Translations under genes and position numbers: made by a program
The notes under the pieces: model-generated
Seen by the model: only the letters and a program-made list of their open reading frames with translations
Told to the model about the DNA's origin: nothing
Databases searched by the model: none
Origin: Endocalyx cinctus
Lineage: Eukaryota; Ascomycota; Sordariomycetes; Amphisphaeriales; Apiosporaceae
DNA: 64,000 bases
Reading direction: 5' to 3'
Assembly (NCBI GenBank): GCA_001600455.1
Contig: BCKC01000003.1
Location: forward strand, 3,138,315 to 3,202,314
Part shown: one piece after another, positions 35,901-46,865 of the stretch
Numbering within the stretch: the first letter of the stretch is position 1
Layout: every line of letters begins with the position of its first letter

Positions 35901-38169
35901 TTTTTTTCTTTCTTTTTTTTTTTTTAATTCATTACACCTCTCGGCCTTGAATTTGACTGATGGCAAACAACCTATATAAAGGGTTAATGATCCTCCAGGA
36001 ATCTTCATTGCTGTTCGTGAGTTTCAAAAGCCCAATTGATCAAATATAGGGACTGATTGCCTGCCCCTGACTCGTAGGCTTCCTAGAACAAGTACCTAGT
36101 AGTCGTCCTTCTATCTACCCTCAATTCGTTCGGCAATTATAAACTCAACTCAACAACTCCACTCTACCGGATGTCATTAGCCCTTGCAACCTCAACTCTA
36201 TTACCGATTATCTCTTAAGCCATCCTGCCACTCTATCTGCCTAAGGTTTCGAACCTCACGACTTGTCAAGCGGGCGGTTGCCAAAATAGATGGCGGACGC
36301 ACTGATCATAAACCCTCAATGAGTGCGCAATATATTTTAGCAGCCGCCCGTACATACTGAAATTTCAATTTGTAGTGCATCAACGCTAGGGAGTGACCCC
36401 CGCCACGACTATATTCGAGGCGAAGAAGCGGCCGGAAGACATGGGCTTATCATAGCCCCCCGCCACAAGCCTAGGCATACCGTCCTCGCCAACCAGTTAT
36501 TGGTCGAGTTGACTGCGGACTCGGGCGTTTTCTTTCTCGGATATTGCATTCTTAGCTTGACGAATCTTGTGGAAAACAAGAAAGCATCAAAGAATCATGC
36601 ATCCTCATGTATCTAGGGATTGTCGCAGCTAGCATCATTAGTAACCTTAACAACGATACCTGCTGGAATGAATGAAGCATTCGAAAATCCAGAGACCTGA
36701 AGAATCTGGCGTTTGACCAATATTGCATATTGGGTTAGTATCAGGCATGTATTTGAGCTTCCGATATCAGTTGAGCCATTTAGTCTGTCTAGTTCTCGAG
36801 TAAAGATCAGGCAGTAGACAGAGTGACTTAATATCGATTATTGTGTTGGATGGTATTCCATCATTTCTTTAATAAAAAGACCAACCTTTTTTTTTTCTTC
36901 AAGTCTTTCGACAGGCGATCTATAATAGACTTTTCGTGGCAATTAGTCAACATGACGACGGTCTTCGAGACTCGAGGACTACCGCGAAATTGTAGGGCCT
37001 ATCAAGGAGTTAAATAGTGCGCTAGGAAGTAGGCTGCCGACGAAGATAACTTACATATTCAAGAGGACATGTGAACAACGTCGAGGGAAGCAACCATCTA
37101 TTCATCGACGATATACACTACCTTATACCTCATCCATAGCCGCTGCGCCACTTAAGATATTGTAAGGAAGCCCATTGATATATAGAAGAAAAGTATATGC
37201 AACTACAATACATGGAAGGTGGTTTTTTTTTTTTTTAGAAAAGGGGGCGAGTGTATATCACTTAGTATACGCACGAATTCAAAGGATTATGAGGCGTTTT
37301 TTTTTTTTTTTTCATGGTTCGAGATCTTTTAATCCAGAATATTACATTTTGAGCCAGTTTAAACTTACCTCATAGGAATCCTCAGCATAAATCCTTTGGG
37401 TTATTCCAGATCACAACGATTTTTCCACACGAACTTCCGTTTCCGACGAACGGAATATTCGGGAAACAGTTTCCTCTTTTTATATTTTCCTCTCTTATCT
37501 CGTAAAGCTATGGCGATGCATACAAGTTTAATTCCCGTGATGATTAGGCCAAGCCGACTGTGCCGCGGAGTGAACACAACTAATATAGAAAGAAAATGGG
37601 GGTGCTCATAAAAGACTTATGCATTATGATTCTGTTTTGAACCTTGTATATCCGGTATGGGCTGTACTGAGTAAATTATACTGGAAAAACTTCCACCGCG
37701 GCTCTTCTACTATTATTGTTGAATATAGCCAAACAGTATCATCAGCCTCCCCAAAATGAATCATGGTGTTGGCCATATTGATTACAAGGTTGCCAGTATG
37801 GAAATGCATGGCGGGCTTGGCGGGCCTTGTCTCAGCGGTGTACTATGTATGTCTTCCTTCCAACAAATCACAGCTGAAAAGTTTCCAGCAATATCTTTTT
37901 TCGTGCCACACCTCAATCCAACAGAGATTGCCGAGTGCCGATTGAGTATTACTGCATCGTACGTATGATCCCAATACGGTTTGCTAAAGTAGTACGAAGA
38001 AGCTTGGCGAACGATTTCGCAGGTAAGACTTCTCGGTCAAGTACTTAAAGCTGAAGTTTACCCTTGGTTGATCGTGTCTATCCTAAGTCCCTTTCTATTC
38101 TATTTATCTTTTAGCCCCCGTCAGTCATCAATCTAGAGGATCACTCACAAACAGACCGACGGACATATA
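32914..38169. other. 5.3 kb gene-poor interval upstream of CHD1
   Basis: The first 700 nt hold the CHD1 promoter and leader. The rest is AT-rich with no supported gene. Visible items are an 18-bp palindrome at 33889-33906, several poly-T tracts of about 12-15, and a GC-richer patch at about 36290-36540. On the minus strand that patch has a coding-like run (36386-36490) ending in a stop. The region 37960-38169 lies upstream of the small membrane protein gene. Confidence 0.55.
33889..33906. repeat. 18-bp perfect palindrome (ATCCATCCATGGATGGAT)
   Basis: Self-complementary over all 18 bases, centred on CCATGG, about 980 nt upstream of the CHD1 start codon. CCATGGAT-type words recur nearby (around 34105), so it may be a low-complexity effect. 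Confidence 0.75.
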
Positions 38170-38187
38170 CATATATATATATATATA
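38170..38187. repeat. (AT)n microsatellite just upstream of a start codon
   Basis: Nine AT units end 9 nt before the ATG at 38197, so the repeat would lie in the 5' leader or core promoter of the small membrane protein gene. Confidence 0.85.
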
Positions 38188-38196
38188 CGTACGATC

Positions 38197-38613
38197 ATGT
38201 TTGAAGATTTCAGGCTTCGTCACATCCCCGCGCTTTACTTCGCCTTCGCAAATTGCGCGAGCTTGATTCTAAGCCCACTGCGCGGCGTTGCCAGCGTCAT
38301 CGAGCTTTACGGCTTGCCGTCTTCGATCGCCGATATGCCCGAGGCTCAGCCGGTCTGGTTGGCCGGTCAGGGCCGCATCATCCTTCTCGGCCTCCTCATG
38401 CACTACTTCTACTGGACTCGTCAGTACGCCGCCTGCGATGTTCTGATAATGGGAGCGGCGTGGCTCGGCATTAACGATTGGTGGGTAGCTTGGAACTACA
38501 TCGATACGACCTGGGTAGCTTGGGTGCGTCTCTTCGGCTCCCTTGCGTTTGCTGCTACCGGGTATTACGGGTTTACTGAAGGTAGTGAGAATCGTCGACA
38601 TAAGGTTTCATAG
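38197..38613 (+). CDS. Small four-helix membrane protein (DUF4267-like)
   Basis: A single-exon gene of 138 residues. Hydrophobic segments near residues 8-28 (ALYFAFANCASLILSPL), 57-73 (GRIILLGLLMHYFYWTR), 78-98 (YAACDVLIMGAAWLGIND) and 107-127 (WVAWVRLFGSLAFAATGYYG) predict four transmembrane helices. There is no cleavable signal peptide and the C-terminus is short and charged (SENRRHKVS). Length, helix count and the GLPSSIADMP-type loop resemble the fungal DUF4267 family, which has no known function. The start is the first ATG, preceded at once by an (AT)n repeat. The coding region is GC-richer than its flanks, which supports a real gene. Confidence 0.8.
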   Translation: MFEDFRLRHIPALYFAFANCASLILSPLRGVASVIELYGLPSSIADMPEAQPVWLAGQGRIILLGLLMHYFYWTRQYAACDVLIMGAAWLGINDWWVAWNYIDTTWVAWVRLFGSLAFAATGYYGFTEGSENRRHKVS

Positions 38614-39975
38614 ATCATATGATGCATTAGGATAGCGATGGCGGTTTGGTTCGGTTGAAATAGGGGGAGAGGGTTCCCCTTAAGGCCGTCAGTGAGAGCG
38701 GGAGGAAAGGAGGCAACTGTGACGGAGCATACTAGATGCTTTGTCTCCTTGGTTAGAGAAGCACACAACAGTGACGGATACCTAGCGGGGATTTTACTGA
38801 GAATACAGGAAGTGTTTAACAAAATAGTTCTAAAAAGGGGGGTGGATATAGCACTCAAAAAAGCTAGTGAAAGGGCGTTTAGGATGGTAGTCTTTCAAGC
38901 ACTGTCAAACTCCTCCATTGGCATGCAATGGTTTACAAACTGCCTAAACTGGTAGGATTGCACTTCATGTCTCTAATCACAATTAGATACAATTATTCAC
39001 TAAAACCCAACATGGTATACGTAAACTTTATTATACAATACAACTCTAATAATAATACACTAGACCATCTCATACAAGCTCAAACTATTTTATGTAGAAA
39101 AGGATTGAAGCTATGTAGCATGATACGGTTTATGCGATAAGTTCTTATCGGTTAAATGATCTACAGTTTTCACATACATAGTTCTAATAAAAGTCGGTAT
39201 GATTACCGCGATTGTTGGAGATCACTTATATGGAATATATATAAACCTTATATCAGCCGTCTGGTGCGATGCAAAACTATGATCCCTCAACTAGAAAGGG
39301 TGTTGGGGTACTTCTTGGATGGACAGCGCCAATCTGAGTGCTTCCGAGCATTGGAACTACACTGAAGATGGATAGAATATTATGAAATCTCCTACATATC
39401 ATCCTATCATCCTGTCATCCCATCATTTATATCCGTCAACACCCTCCCCCCTTCCAAAGCCATTACTTACACAGTATACTCAACATATTACCTAGCTGCC
39501 TACCTAGCTGCCTAGGTAGGTAAACAGTACATTTTTCATTATATTCACTTAACGACTTCTTAAGAAGTCGCTATCAATAAGCAGCTAACCTATTATGGAT
39601 ATCGCTCTCCCCAATTTATTATGGTTACATTCAAGCACTAGCCACGGGTTATAAATACGAGCCAATCAAATATTAGCCATTTCTCACACTTTCTCTCCAG
39701 TTTGATTTTTCTTAACCATTTGCACCGCCACATTAACATAGGTAGCCCCTCCATCGTTTCTCTGCCCCTCAATCGATCGAAAGCCAGGCGCACAAAACCT
39801 TAGAAAGTTGGCATCTTCAACAATAGAACAAACAAGAGAATTGGCATCGTTTTGTGAACTCCGCACGCGCGTACCGATTACTTAGGTACAATACCTACAA
39901 TAATTCTTCTTCTTTCTTCCTTTTTTTTCCTCTTGCCCCGTCTTTTGAGTCTCGCTTCTGAGGCCTGATTTCGCT
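38614..39975. other. Spacer upstream of RLI1
   Basis: 1.36 kb, AT-rich, with no supported gene. It contains a CCTAGCTGCCTA tandem duplication with CCTAGG words (39491-39522), an 18-bp palindrome (39553-39570) and, near 39900-39940, a CT-rich tract that probably marks the RLI1 transcription start region. Confidence 0.6.
39553..39570. repeat. 18-bp perfect palindrome CGACTTCTTAAGAAGTCG
   Basis: Perfect self-complementarity centred on CTTAAG, about 410 nt upstream of the RLI1 start codon. It could be a dimeric factor-binding site. No known motif is recognised with confidence. Confidence 0.75.
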
Positions 39976-42235
39976 ATGGCTTCAAAACTTACTCGGTAAG
40001 AACAATACTTGTTTGCTGACGTAGTGAAAATTTTTACTGACATTTGAAACAAAGTGTCGCCATCGTCAATGACGACAAGGTATGTAAATCATTCTAAAAC
40101 TTACAATATAGAAGATCAGGATCGGTAGCTAATGCAGGTACTTGTCTATCTAGTGCAAACCCAAGGTAAAATAAACAACATATGTGCTCGTATTTGTATC
40201 GCATCGAAACAATATTTCCTAACCAGTATTGAATAGAAATGTCGCCAAGAGTGCAAGAAATCCTGTCCAGTTGAGTCCTACCACCCCTGAGCTTGCCTAG
40301 TTGTGTGCGAGTTCAACTTCTGACCAACAAATTGTAGGTCGTTCGTAGCGGAAAGCTCTGCATTGAAGTAAGCGCCGACTCAAAACTTGCTTTCATATCA
40401 GAGAGTCTATGTATCGGATGTGGTATCTGCCCTAAGAAATGTCCTTTTGGTGCTATTACCATTATCAATTTGCCCACCAACCTCGAGACTCAAGTCACCC
40501 ATCGATACTCTGCCAACAGCTTTAAGCTCCACCGTCTGCCTATGCCACGACCTGGTCAGGTGTTAGGTCTTGTCGGAACCAACGGTATTGGTAAGAGTAC
40601 AGCATTGAAAATTCTCAGTGGTAAACTCAAGCCAAATTTGGGCAAGTTTGACAACCCACCTGACTGGGAGGATGTTATCAAGTATTTCAGAGGATCAGAG
40701 TTGCAGAGTAAGTCAAGCACACGGTCTATATGTCGTTGAGTGATATAAAACTAATAAATGAAAAAAAAAAGACTACTTCACCAAGCTTCTTGAAGACGAT
40801 CTTAAGGCTGTAGTCAAGCCTCAATACGTCGACCAACTCCCTCGAGCGATTAAGACCCCCGACAAGTCCGTCAAGTTCCTCCTTTCTCACCGAGCCGGTC
40901 TGAAAAATCTCGATGATGTAATCGAAGTTCTCGAACTCGGCCATATTCTAGATCGTGATGTAAACCTCCTCTCTGGTGGAGAATTACAGCGATTTGCCAT
41001 TGGAACAGTTTGTGTCCAGAAAGCAGACGTATACATGTTTGACGAGCCATCCTCCTACCTCGATGTAAAGCAACGTCTATCTGCTGCGAAAATGATCCGT
41101 TCCCTGTTAGGCTCTGATAACTACGTCATTGTGGTCGAGCACGATTTATCGGTCCTTGACTATCTCTCCGATTATATCTGCGTTCTTTACGGTCAACCTG
41201 CCGTTTATGGTGTTGTCACTCTCCCTCACTCTGTCCGTGAAGGTATCAACATCTTTTTGGATGGTCATATTCCGACCGAAAACCTCCGGTTCCGAGATGA
41301 ATCCCTGACTTTCCGAATTTCTGAGGGTAACGATGATTTCCAGGCCGACAAGGCCAGAGCATTCACCTACCCAAAGATGGAGAAGACCTTGGGTAACTTC
41401 AGACTGCGTATTGAGACTGGGGACTTCACCGATTCGGAAATCATCGTCATGATGGGAGAGAACGGAACAGGAAAAACCACTTTTTGTCGGCTGCTAGCTG
41501 GTGCTTTAAAGCCTGATAGCGCGAAGAAAGTTCCTGAGATGAGGTAAGTTTCAAGAATGAAGTTGGATGGGATGAAGCGATTACTAACGAAATCTACAGA
41601 ATAAGCATGAAGCCTCAGACTATCACCCCTAAGTTTGAGGGTACTGTGCGCCAACTGTTCTTCAAGAGAATCAAGCAAGCTTTCTTGTCCCCGCAGTTCC
41701 AGACTGACGTGGTTAAACCCCTTAAGCTCGATGACTTTATTGACCAAGAAGTGAAGAACTTGTCTGGTGGTGAACTTCAACGTGTGGCTATTGTAATGGC
41801 CCTTGGATTACCGGCTGATATCTACCTTATCGATGAGCCCTCCGCTTACCTTGATTCTGAACAGCGTATCATTGCTGCTCGTGTCATTAAGCGCTTCATT
41901 ATGCATGCTAAGAAGACGGCGTTTATTGTCGAGCACGATTTCATCATGGCCACATACTTGGCTGACCGTGTAATTGTTTTTGACGGAAAGCCGGGTATCG
42001 ATGCTCACGCAAACAAGCCCGAGTCTCTGCTTACCGGGTGCAATACCTTCCTCAAGAACCTTGATGTCACTTTCCGACGTGACCCTACAAACTATAGGCC
42101 CCGTATCAACAAGCTGAACAGTCAGCTTGACCAAGAGCAGAAGCTCAGTGGAAACTACGTAAGTCTCTTCTCTTACCAAACTGAAGCAATCATACTGACG
42201 ATTTGTAGTTCTTCTTAGAAGAAGACAGCTCCTGA
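39976..42235 (+). CDS. RLI1: RLI1/ABCE1 ribosome recycling ATPase
   Basis: Eight exons (39976-39995, 40055-40079, 40154-40165, 40237-40269, 40338-40707, 40772-41543, 41600-42158, 42209-42235) give 605 residues, nearly collinear with yeast Rli1. This essential cytosolic ABC protein splits post-termination ribosomes and supports 40S biogenesis and export. The N-terminal 4Fe-4S domain shows [16 protein letters not shown] and [16 protein letters not shown]1 has [21 protein letters not shown] and [13 protein letters not shown]2 has [21 protein letters not shown] and [10 protein letters not shown]. The hinge region [21 protein letters not shown] and the ending [11 protein letters not shown] are typical. 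The first five exons are tiny, including a 12-nt microexon. The start ATG gives [15 protein letters not shown], matching the family. An alternative last acceptor would extend the protein to 42431. Confidence 0.97.
40154..40165 (+). other. RLI1: 12-nt microexon of RLI1 encoding Cys-Lys-Pro-Lys
   Basis: TGCAAACCCAAG is preceded by TATCTAG and followed by GTAAAA. It supplies C-K-P-K between ..NDDK and KCRQEC.., exactly the residues needed by the conserved Fe-S motif. No other arrangement of the neighbouring exons restores this motif. Skipping would be in frame and would remove the first cluster-ligand Cys. Confidence 0.9.
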
Positions 42236-42431
42236 GGAGGGCACCCCTAAGCATAACGGCCACAACCATGGCTACAAAGATAGAAATTATCAGGATACCC
42301 CCATATCATCCAGGTCAGGCGTTCTAGGCGTACAAAAGCGACAAGGGGCACGCCGAGGAGGGGTTGGTGCTCATGAAACATTGGGTCTAGAGGAAGAGGG
42401 CGGAGAGGATCCCGATGACCCCGATGAGTAG
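42209..42431 (+). other. RLI1: Tandem 3' splice sites giving two RLI1 C-termini
   Basis: After the intron that starts at 42159 there are two AGs, ending at 42208 and 42218. The first gives the conserved ending ..[10 protein letters not shown] with stop at 42233-42235. The second shifts frame and stays open for 70 codons to TAG at 42429-42431, a Lys/Arg/Gly-rich then Glu/Asp-rich tail. A TACTGAC branch-like motif lies about 8-10 nt before the first AG, so both are usable in principle. Confidence 0.6.
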
Positions 42432-42435
42432 CCCC

Positions 42436-44000
42436 AGTGACGACAGTCTATCCCCTGTTTACGTCTAGTCATAGTACCGTATAACTATACTTCAAACGAC
42501 TACACTTCTGAAATCAAGGCCATCTACATATTTGCGGCAAGCCTATATTTAGATCGAGGGCTATCGGAGTTAACGAGGTATAGTATGGTGTCATATATCA
42601 AGAGGCGGAAATGGGTCAAGTGGGTGACTGTCGTCAAAAAGATGGTGAAAGAAAACGAGTGAATTCGCATCAAGCGGTACTCTTGCTTATAGATAAGATA
42701 GTCGCAATTCTTCAACCGCTTTTATATTATTGTTATATATACGGCTTCACCGAGCCACTAAACATGATCTCTAATCACTCGAGACATTGAATTGCTTTCT
42801 CTTATTCAAATACATTATCTAATGATGCCTCTTGTACGACGATAGACGCCTTGTTTTGATGCCAGTCACAGGTAGTGATTGGGTTTGGTGGGATAGCCCA
42901 CAACTGAGCATGTAATTATCATATTCGTGATCTGTAGCGTTACTATATGGATTGCCCAAATGCAGTCTGCACTTTGATATATCCTAGTAACCTGGACGTT
43001 AGATCACATTAAGCGGTATACATACAGTCGAGTGTCCTCGTTGTTCTAATTTGATATTACGTCGTGTTGGTTTTTTAGAGTAACAGGACATGTGTAGTTA
43101 TTAAAAATACAAAAATCACGAAGGAACAACGAAAGTTGCATCTATCAGTCAATCACGGGAGATATCATGCATGTACGTATGGGTTCATATACATTAACTA
43201 CCTAGCATATCGAACGGTCTTAAAACGCATCGATTATTTTAATTTTATAATTTTATACATAAACAACCGCTCGTGCTTGGTGTTCTTATTTTAAGGGGAG
43301 CGATTAAGGAAAACAATACGAAAAAAAGACATTAATAAAGAATTATTAAAAAAAAAAAGAAGGTTGATACACACCAAGGGCGGTTTCGGGATCTCGCTTT
43401 TTTATTTATTTATTTGTGCCTCTGTCTTCTCTTGGTTGAGGGCATGCGAGGGAGGGCGGGGAAAAGGAAGTGAGGGAAAAAAAAAAGAGAGAGAAAGCTC
43501 TGAAAGAGTCGCTGCCGAAAGCGTGAGAGACCTCTCGTTTCCTATTTGATTCAAGTGAAAAGGGCCGGGTCTCTTTTTAAACAAGGACAAACGTACAAAA
43601 AAAGAGCGAAGATGAAAGTGGTCCGTATTCACCACCGAGAAAACAATCGGTTCCTATAGTAAGAAGACTATCGATGCGGTACCGGTATAGTAAGGAAGAT
43701 GGATGGATGTTCGAGCTGCAAAGGGGCACAAACGAAGTCATCAAGGTCCAATGATGGAAAAGGTCCAGTCGGAAGTAGGACGTACTTTCTTGTAAGACCA
43801 ATTGCAACCTAAGACATATCTTGAACCCGAATGTCTACCTTAAATACCAAAACTCGCGATAATTCGAATGCTGTTGTAGTCAAGGCGGCAAAGACGGTAT
43901 CCATTTTCGGTACTGATAAATGCAATTTAATCTTTCCTGTGTCGAATTTGCCGGGACTGAGAGTAGACTATATAACTTTGATAAGGTTTATTGGAAAGGG
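42436..44000. other. Convergent 3' spacer, RLI1 / PRP40
   Basis: 1.6 kb, AT-rich, no supported gene. It has A-rich runs at 43320-43360 and a purine-rich stretch at 43440-43500. Open stretches on both strands are low-complexity. Confidence 0.6.
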
Positions 44001-46865
44001 CTAGTCTTCTTCAATTTCTCCTTCTTCACTTCCGGAATGTACGCCGTGATCTTCTTTAGATGGAGGTTGAACTACCGTCGGCGTTCTAGACTTATGACGG
44101 GTGTCATGCTGGGGGGAGCGCTCACGCGGTGTCTTCTCTCTTTTAAGCCTCTGTACCATATGTTAGTCTCTGTTCATTGCCCGTTAAAGCATTCGCGGCT
44201 TACCTTTGAATCCCTCGATTCGCGACGGTCATACTGGTCTTCATCATCTGCTCTACGGCGTCTCGAAGAAGTTGGGCGCTCGTCGCCGTATGGCAGCTCC
44301 TCCACTGGCCCTCTCTCAACGCGTCGTCGGTATAGCCTTTCGCGTTCCTCTTCGCGGTCTCTTCTCTCTCTGTCGTAATGACTTGGACCTTCATCGCGTC
44401 GAGACCGAGGGGCATAGTCACGGTCGCGGTCTCTATCCCGTTCACGATCTCTGTCCCGTTCACGGTCTCGTTCCCGGTCACGTTCTCGTTCCCGATCTCG
44501 ATCACGTTCACGTTCACGGTCTCGGTCTCGGTCGCGATCACGCTCGCGTTCTCGTTCCCGGTCCCGGTCTCGGTCGCGATCACGTTCGCGATCGCGTTCC
44601 CGGTGAGAATCCGATGTACGGCGGTCAGATAATAAACTCTCAGCCATGCTGGACTTACGATAATTCTTTTCACGCTCTGCAATAGCTTTTCGTCTGTCTG
44701 CTTCATACGCATCTGGCTCGGGGCTCCGGCTATGTCGAGGCGGCCGAGCACGCTCACCGCGGTGAGACCGATCTCCTCTTTCTCTGTCTCGATACGTACC
44801 ACGTTCTAGTGATCTCTCACGACGTTTCTGACGATCCTTTTCTTCCTCCTCGCGATCTCGAGCGCGGCGAAGAACCTTTTCAAAGGCACCTCGTCGAGCG
44901 TCTTCCGATGTAACAGCTTGAAATTCAGGGGCACGAGCTAAGCGAGGTCGAATCTTCTCCCAAGTATCGTCCGCAACCACTGGCGGGTCCATATGCTTAA
45001 TATATGAACGGAGATCGTCAATAGCCCTTCTTTGCTGGCGCTCGGAATGCTTATCTTCGTCAGATCGCTTAGATTTCTTTTCTTGAAGCTGCGAATGGTC
45101 AGTATATTGAGATATTCTGAAATCTTAAATCTGTTTGACATACCCGTTCAAAGATTAGTTTTAATATATCATGATCAATGTTAGCACTGCGTCGATCGTT
45201 CTGGAGCACTGAAATGAATTCCTCTAAGGTGGTTTTGGGGGTGAACTCAAAGCGATTGTCCTGCAGGAAGGTTTAGTTTAGCAAATCCAACACACAAAGA
45301 CACTCGATGGCAAAACTGGGAAACTTACATCCATTACGTCCAGTATATCATTCCGAGTTCCTCTCAAAGCACGTTCTTCTTCTTCCGCGATGTCCCAAAA
45401 CAAATCTAGAGGAGTGGAGCCGGGCTGTCCGCAAACTGCCCGAAATCGTTCATCGTTTTCGATGAGAGGTAGGATTTGAACCCATTTCGTTCCCGCTTTG
45501 ATGGAACCGGCCTTACGCAGTTCTTGTAACAATTCGATGAACGCCTCTCGGTTCTTTCGTTCAATACGTAGCTTCTTAGTTTTTTGTTGCTGGCGAGATT
45601 CGTTAAAACTTCGCTCCAAGGATTTGATGTGGTTTTGGAAAGCTGTCAGTATGTCGTAATTGGTAAGAGCCTTGTACTTATCCTCGTTTTGAAATGGAGC
45701 GGTCGCCTTGAGTGTGCCTTGGGCCTCAGACCAACGTGTGTAGGGCTCGAGGTTCAATTGTGGAAGTAGTTCCAAAAGTCCGTCCATCGCACTCTTCCGA
45801 AGACTGGCCTGGCTTTCAAGATGGGTTTTGTTAAGCTCGACAATGTAATCCTCAAATAGCTGGCGTCGTTCATCTTCATCATTGGTCGATCGGAATATAG
45901 TCTCGCCTTCAATCATCGGACGTGCAGTCTTCCACCGAGTGTAATGCTTGATCTCGGGGTGGCTCTTGAGCATGGTCGCAAAATCAGCTCTTAGTTTAGT
46001 CAGCCTTTCCCTAGCCCGCTCTTTATCCTGGACGATCATTTCATGGCAATATCTTTCGAACGCCGCTCGTCTATCTTTCGGGTCTTTGATGGCGCGGTAT
46101 TGAGGGTCCTTAATAGTAGCTCGCATAGCTTGTTCCCATGACCAGTCAGACTGAACACCACAACGCTTCAGCAATTTGGTGAACGCAGCCTCTGCCTCTT
46201 CAGGAGTAGCATACTCCGGTTCATTGCTTGCAGGTACGAAAGCTTGGGTACGAGGGTCATTGCCGAAGGTCAATTGGCGAGATTCTGGAAACGTATCTCG
46301 ATTATCTCGATTATCTCGGTAATCGCGGTGTTCTCGATGGTCGCGGTGGTCGCGGTAGTCGCGATGGCTTCGGTGCTCACGATTGTCGTGATGGCGATCA
46401 TAGCCTGAATTTGGAAACGAGCCTCCTTGAGGGTAAGGCGAAGCAGAACTAACAGAACGAAGAAAGTTAGAGTTGAAGGCATGATACGAGGGGGGTGAGT
46501 TGACTTACACAGGGGTTGGGATGGCGTTGTCAAAGCCTAAAGCATTCTTGTAAACTTCGGGCATTTCCCAGGAGCTCTGCTTGGTTTCGGTGTTATACCA
46601 GTACTTTCGACCTCCTTCGGCAGTATATTCTTTCCAGGGTTGGTTTGCAAGGGCGCGCTTGAGTACAGCAGCTGAGTTAGCGGTGCGAGGAAATGTAACC
46701 CAACAAACATTTTCAAATTCTTACCTCGGCCGGTGTCATCATCTCCTCTGGCTTTGTCCATTGCGTCGCCTTGGTTGCGGCATTATAATAGTAAACGCGA
46801 CCATCGGGACTCTTGTATTCTTGCCATGGATTTGGCTGGCCGTAATGGCCGTTCACTCCATTCAT
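44001..46865 (-). CDS. PRP40: Pre-mRNA splicing factor PRP40 (WW and FF domains)
   Basis: Six minus-strand exons (46865-46725, 46657-46509, 46448-45329, 45260-45144, 45088-44204, 44150-44001) join to 853 residues. Prp40 is a U1 snRNP protein that bridges the 5' splice site and the branch-point proteins, and it binds the RNA polymerase II tail. Two N-terminal WW domains are visible ([46 protein letters not shown]). A His/Arg/Asp-rich linker follows, then several FF domains (the first at [26 protein letters not shown]). The C-terminal third is an extreme Arg-Asp/Arg-Glu repeat region and the protein ends in [10 protein letters not shown]. The open stretch at 44174-44992 runs past the true donor at 44203; the real 3' exon is 44150-44001. 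Exon phases all agree. Confidence 0.93.
44395..44612 (-). repeat. PRP40: CGGTCT-type hexamer minisatellite coding RD/RE repeats
   Basis: About 36 imperfect six-base units of CG(G/A/T)TC(T/A/C/G) type encode alternating Arg-Asp/Arg-Glu within PRP40 exon 5. Units of six keep the frame, so length changes would expand or shrink the charged tail without breaking it. Confidence 0.85.

Noticed and set aside
44174..44206. Uninterrupted frame as PRP40 3' end (..[11 protein letters not shown])
   Set aside because: The sequence passes through a good GTAAG donor at 44203. Splicing to 44150 gives the family-typical acidic ending GEIEED, so the read-through end is intron.
44206..44685. Plus-strand open frame rich in His/Val/Pro
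   Set aside because: It is the antisense shadow of the PRP40 Arg-Asp repeat region.
46509..46761. Minus-strand open frame across the second PRP40 intron region ([15 protein letters not shown])
   Set aside because: It is out of frame with both WW domains. The acceptor at 46658 restores [14 protein letters not shown].
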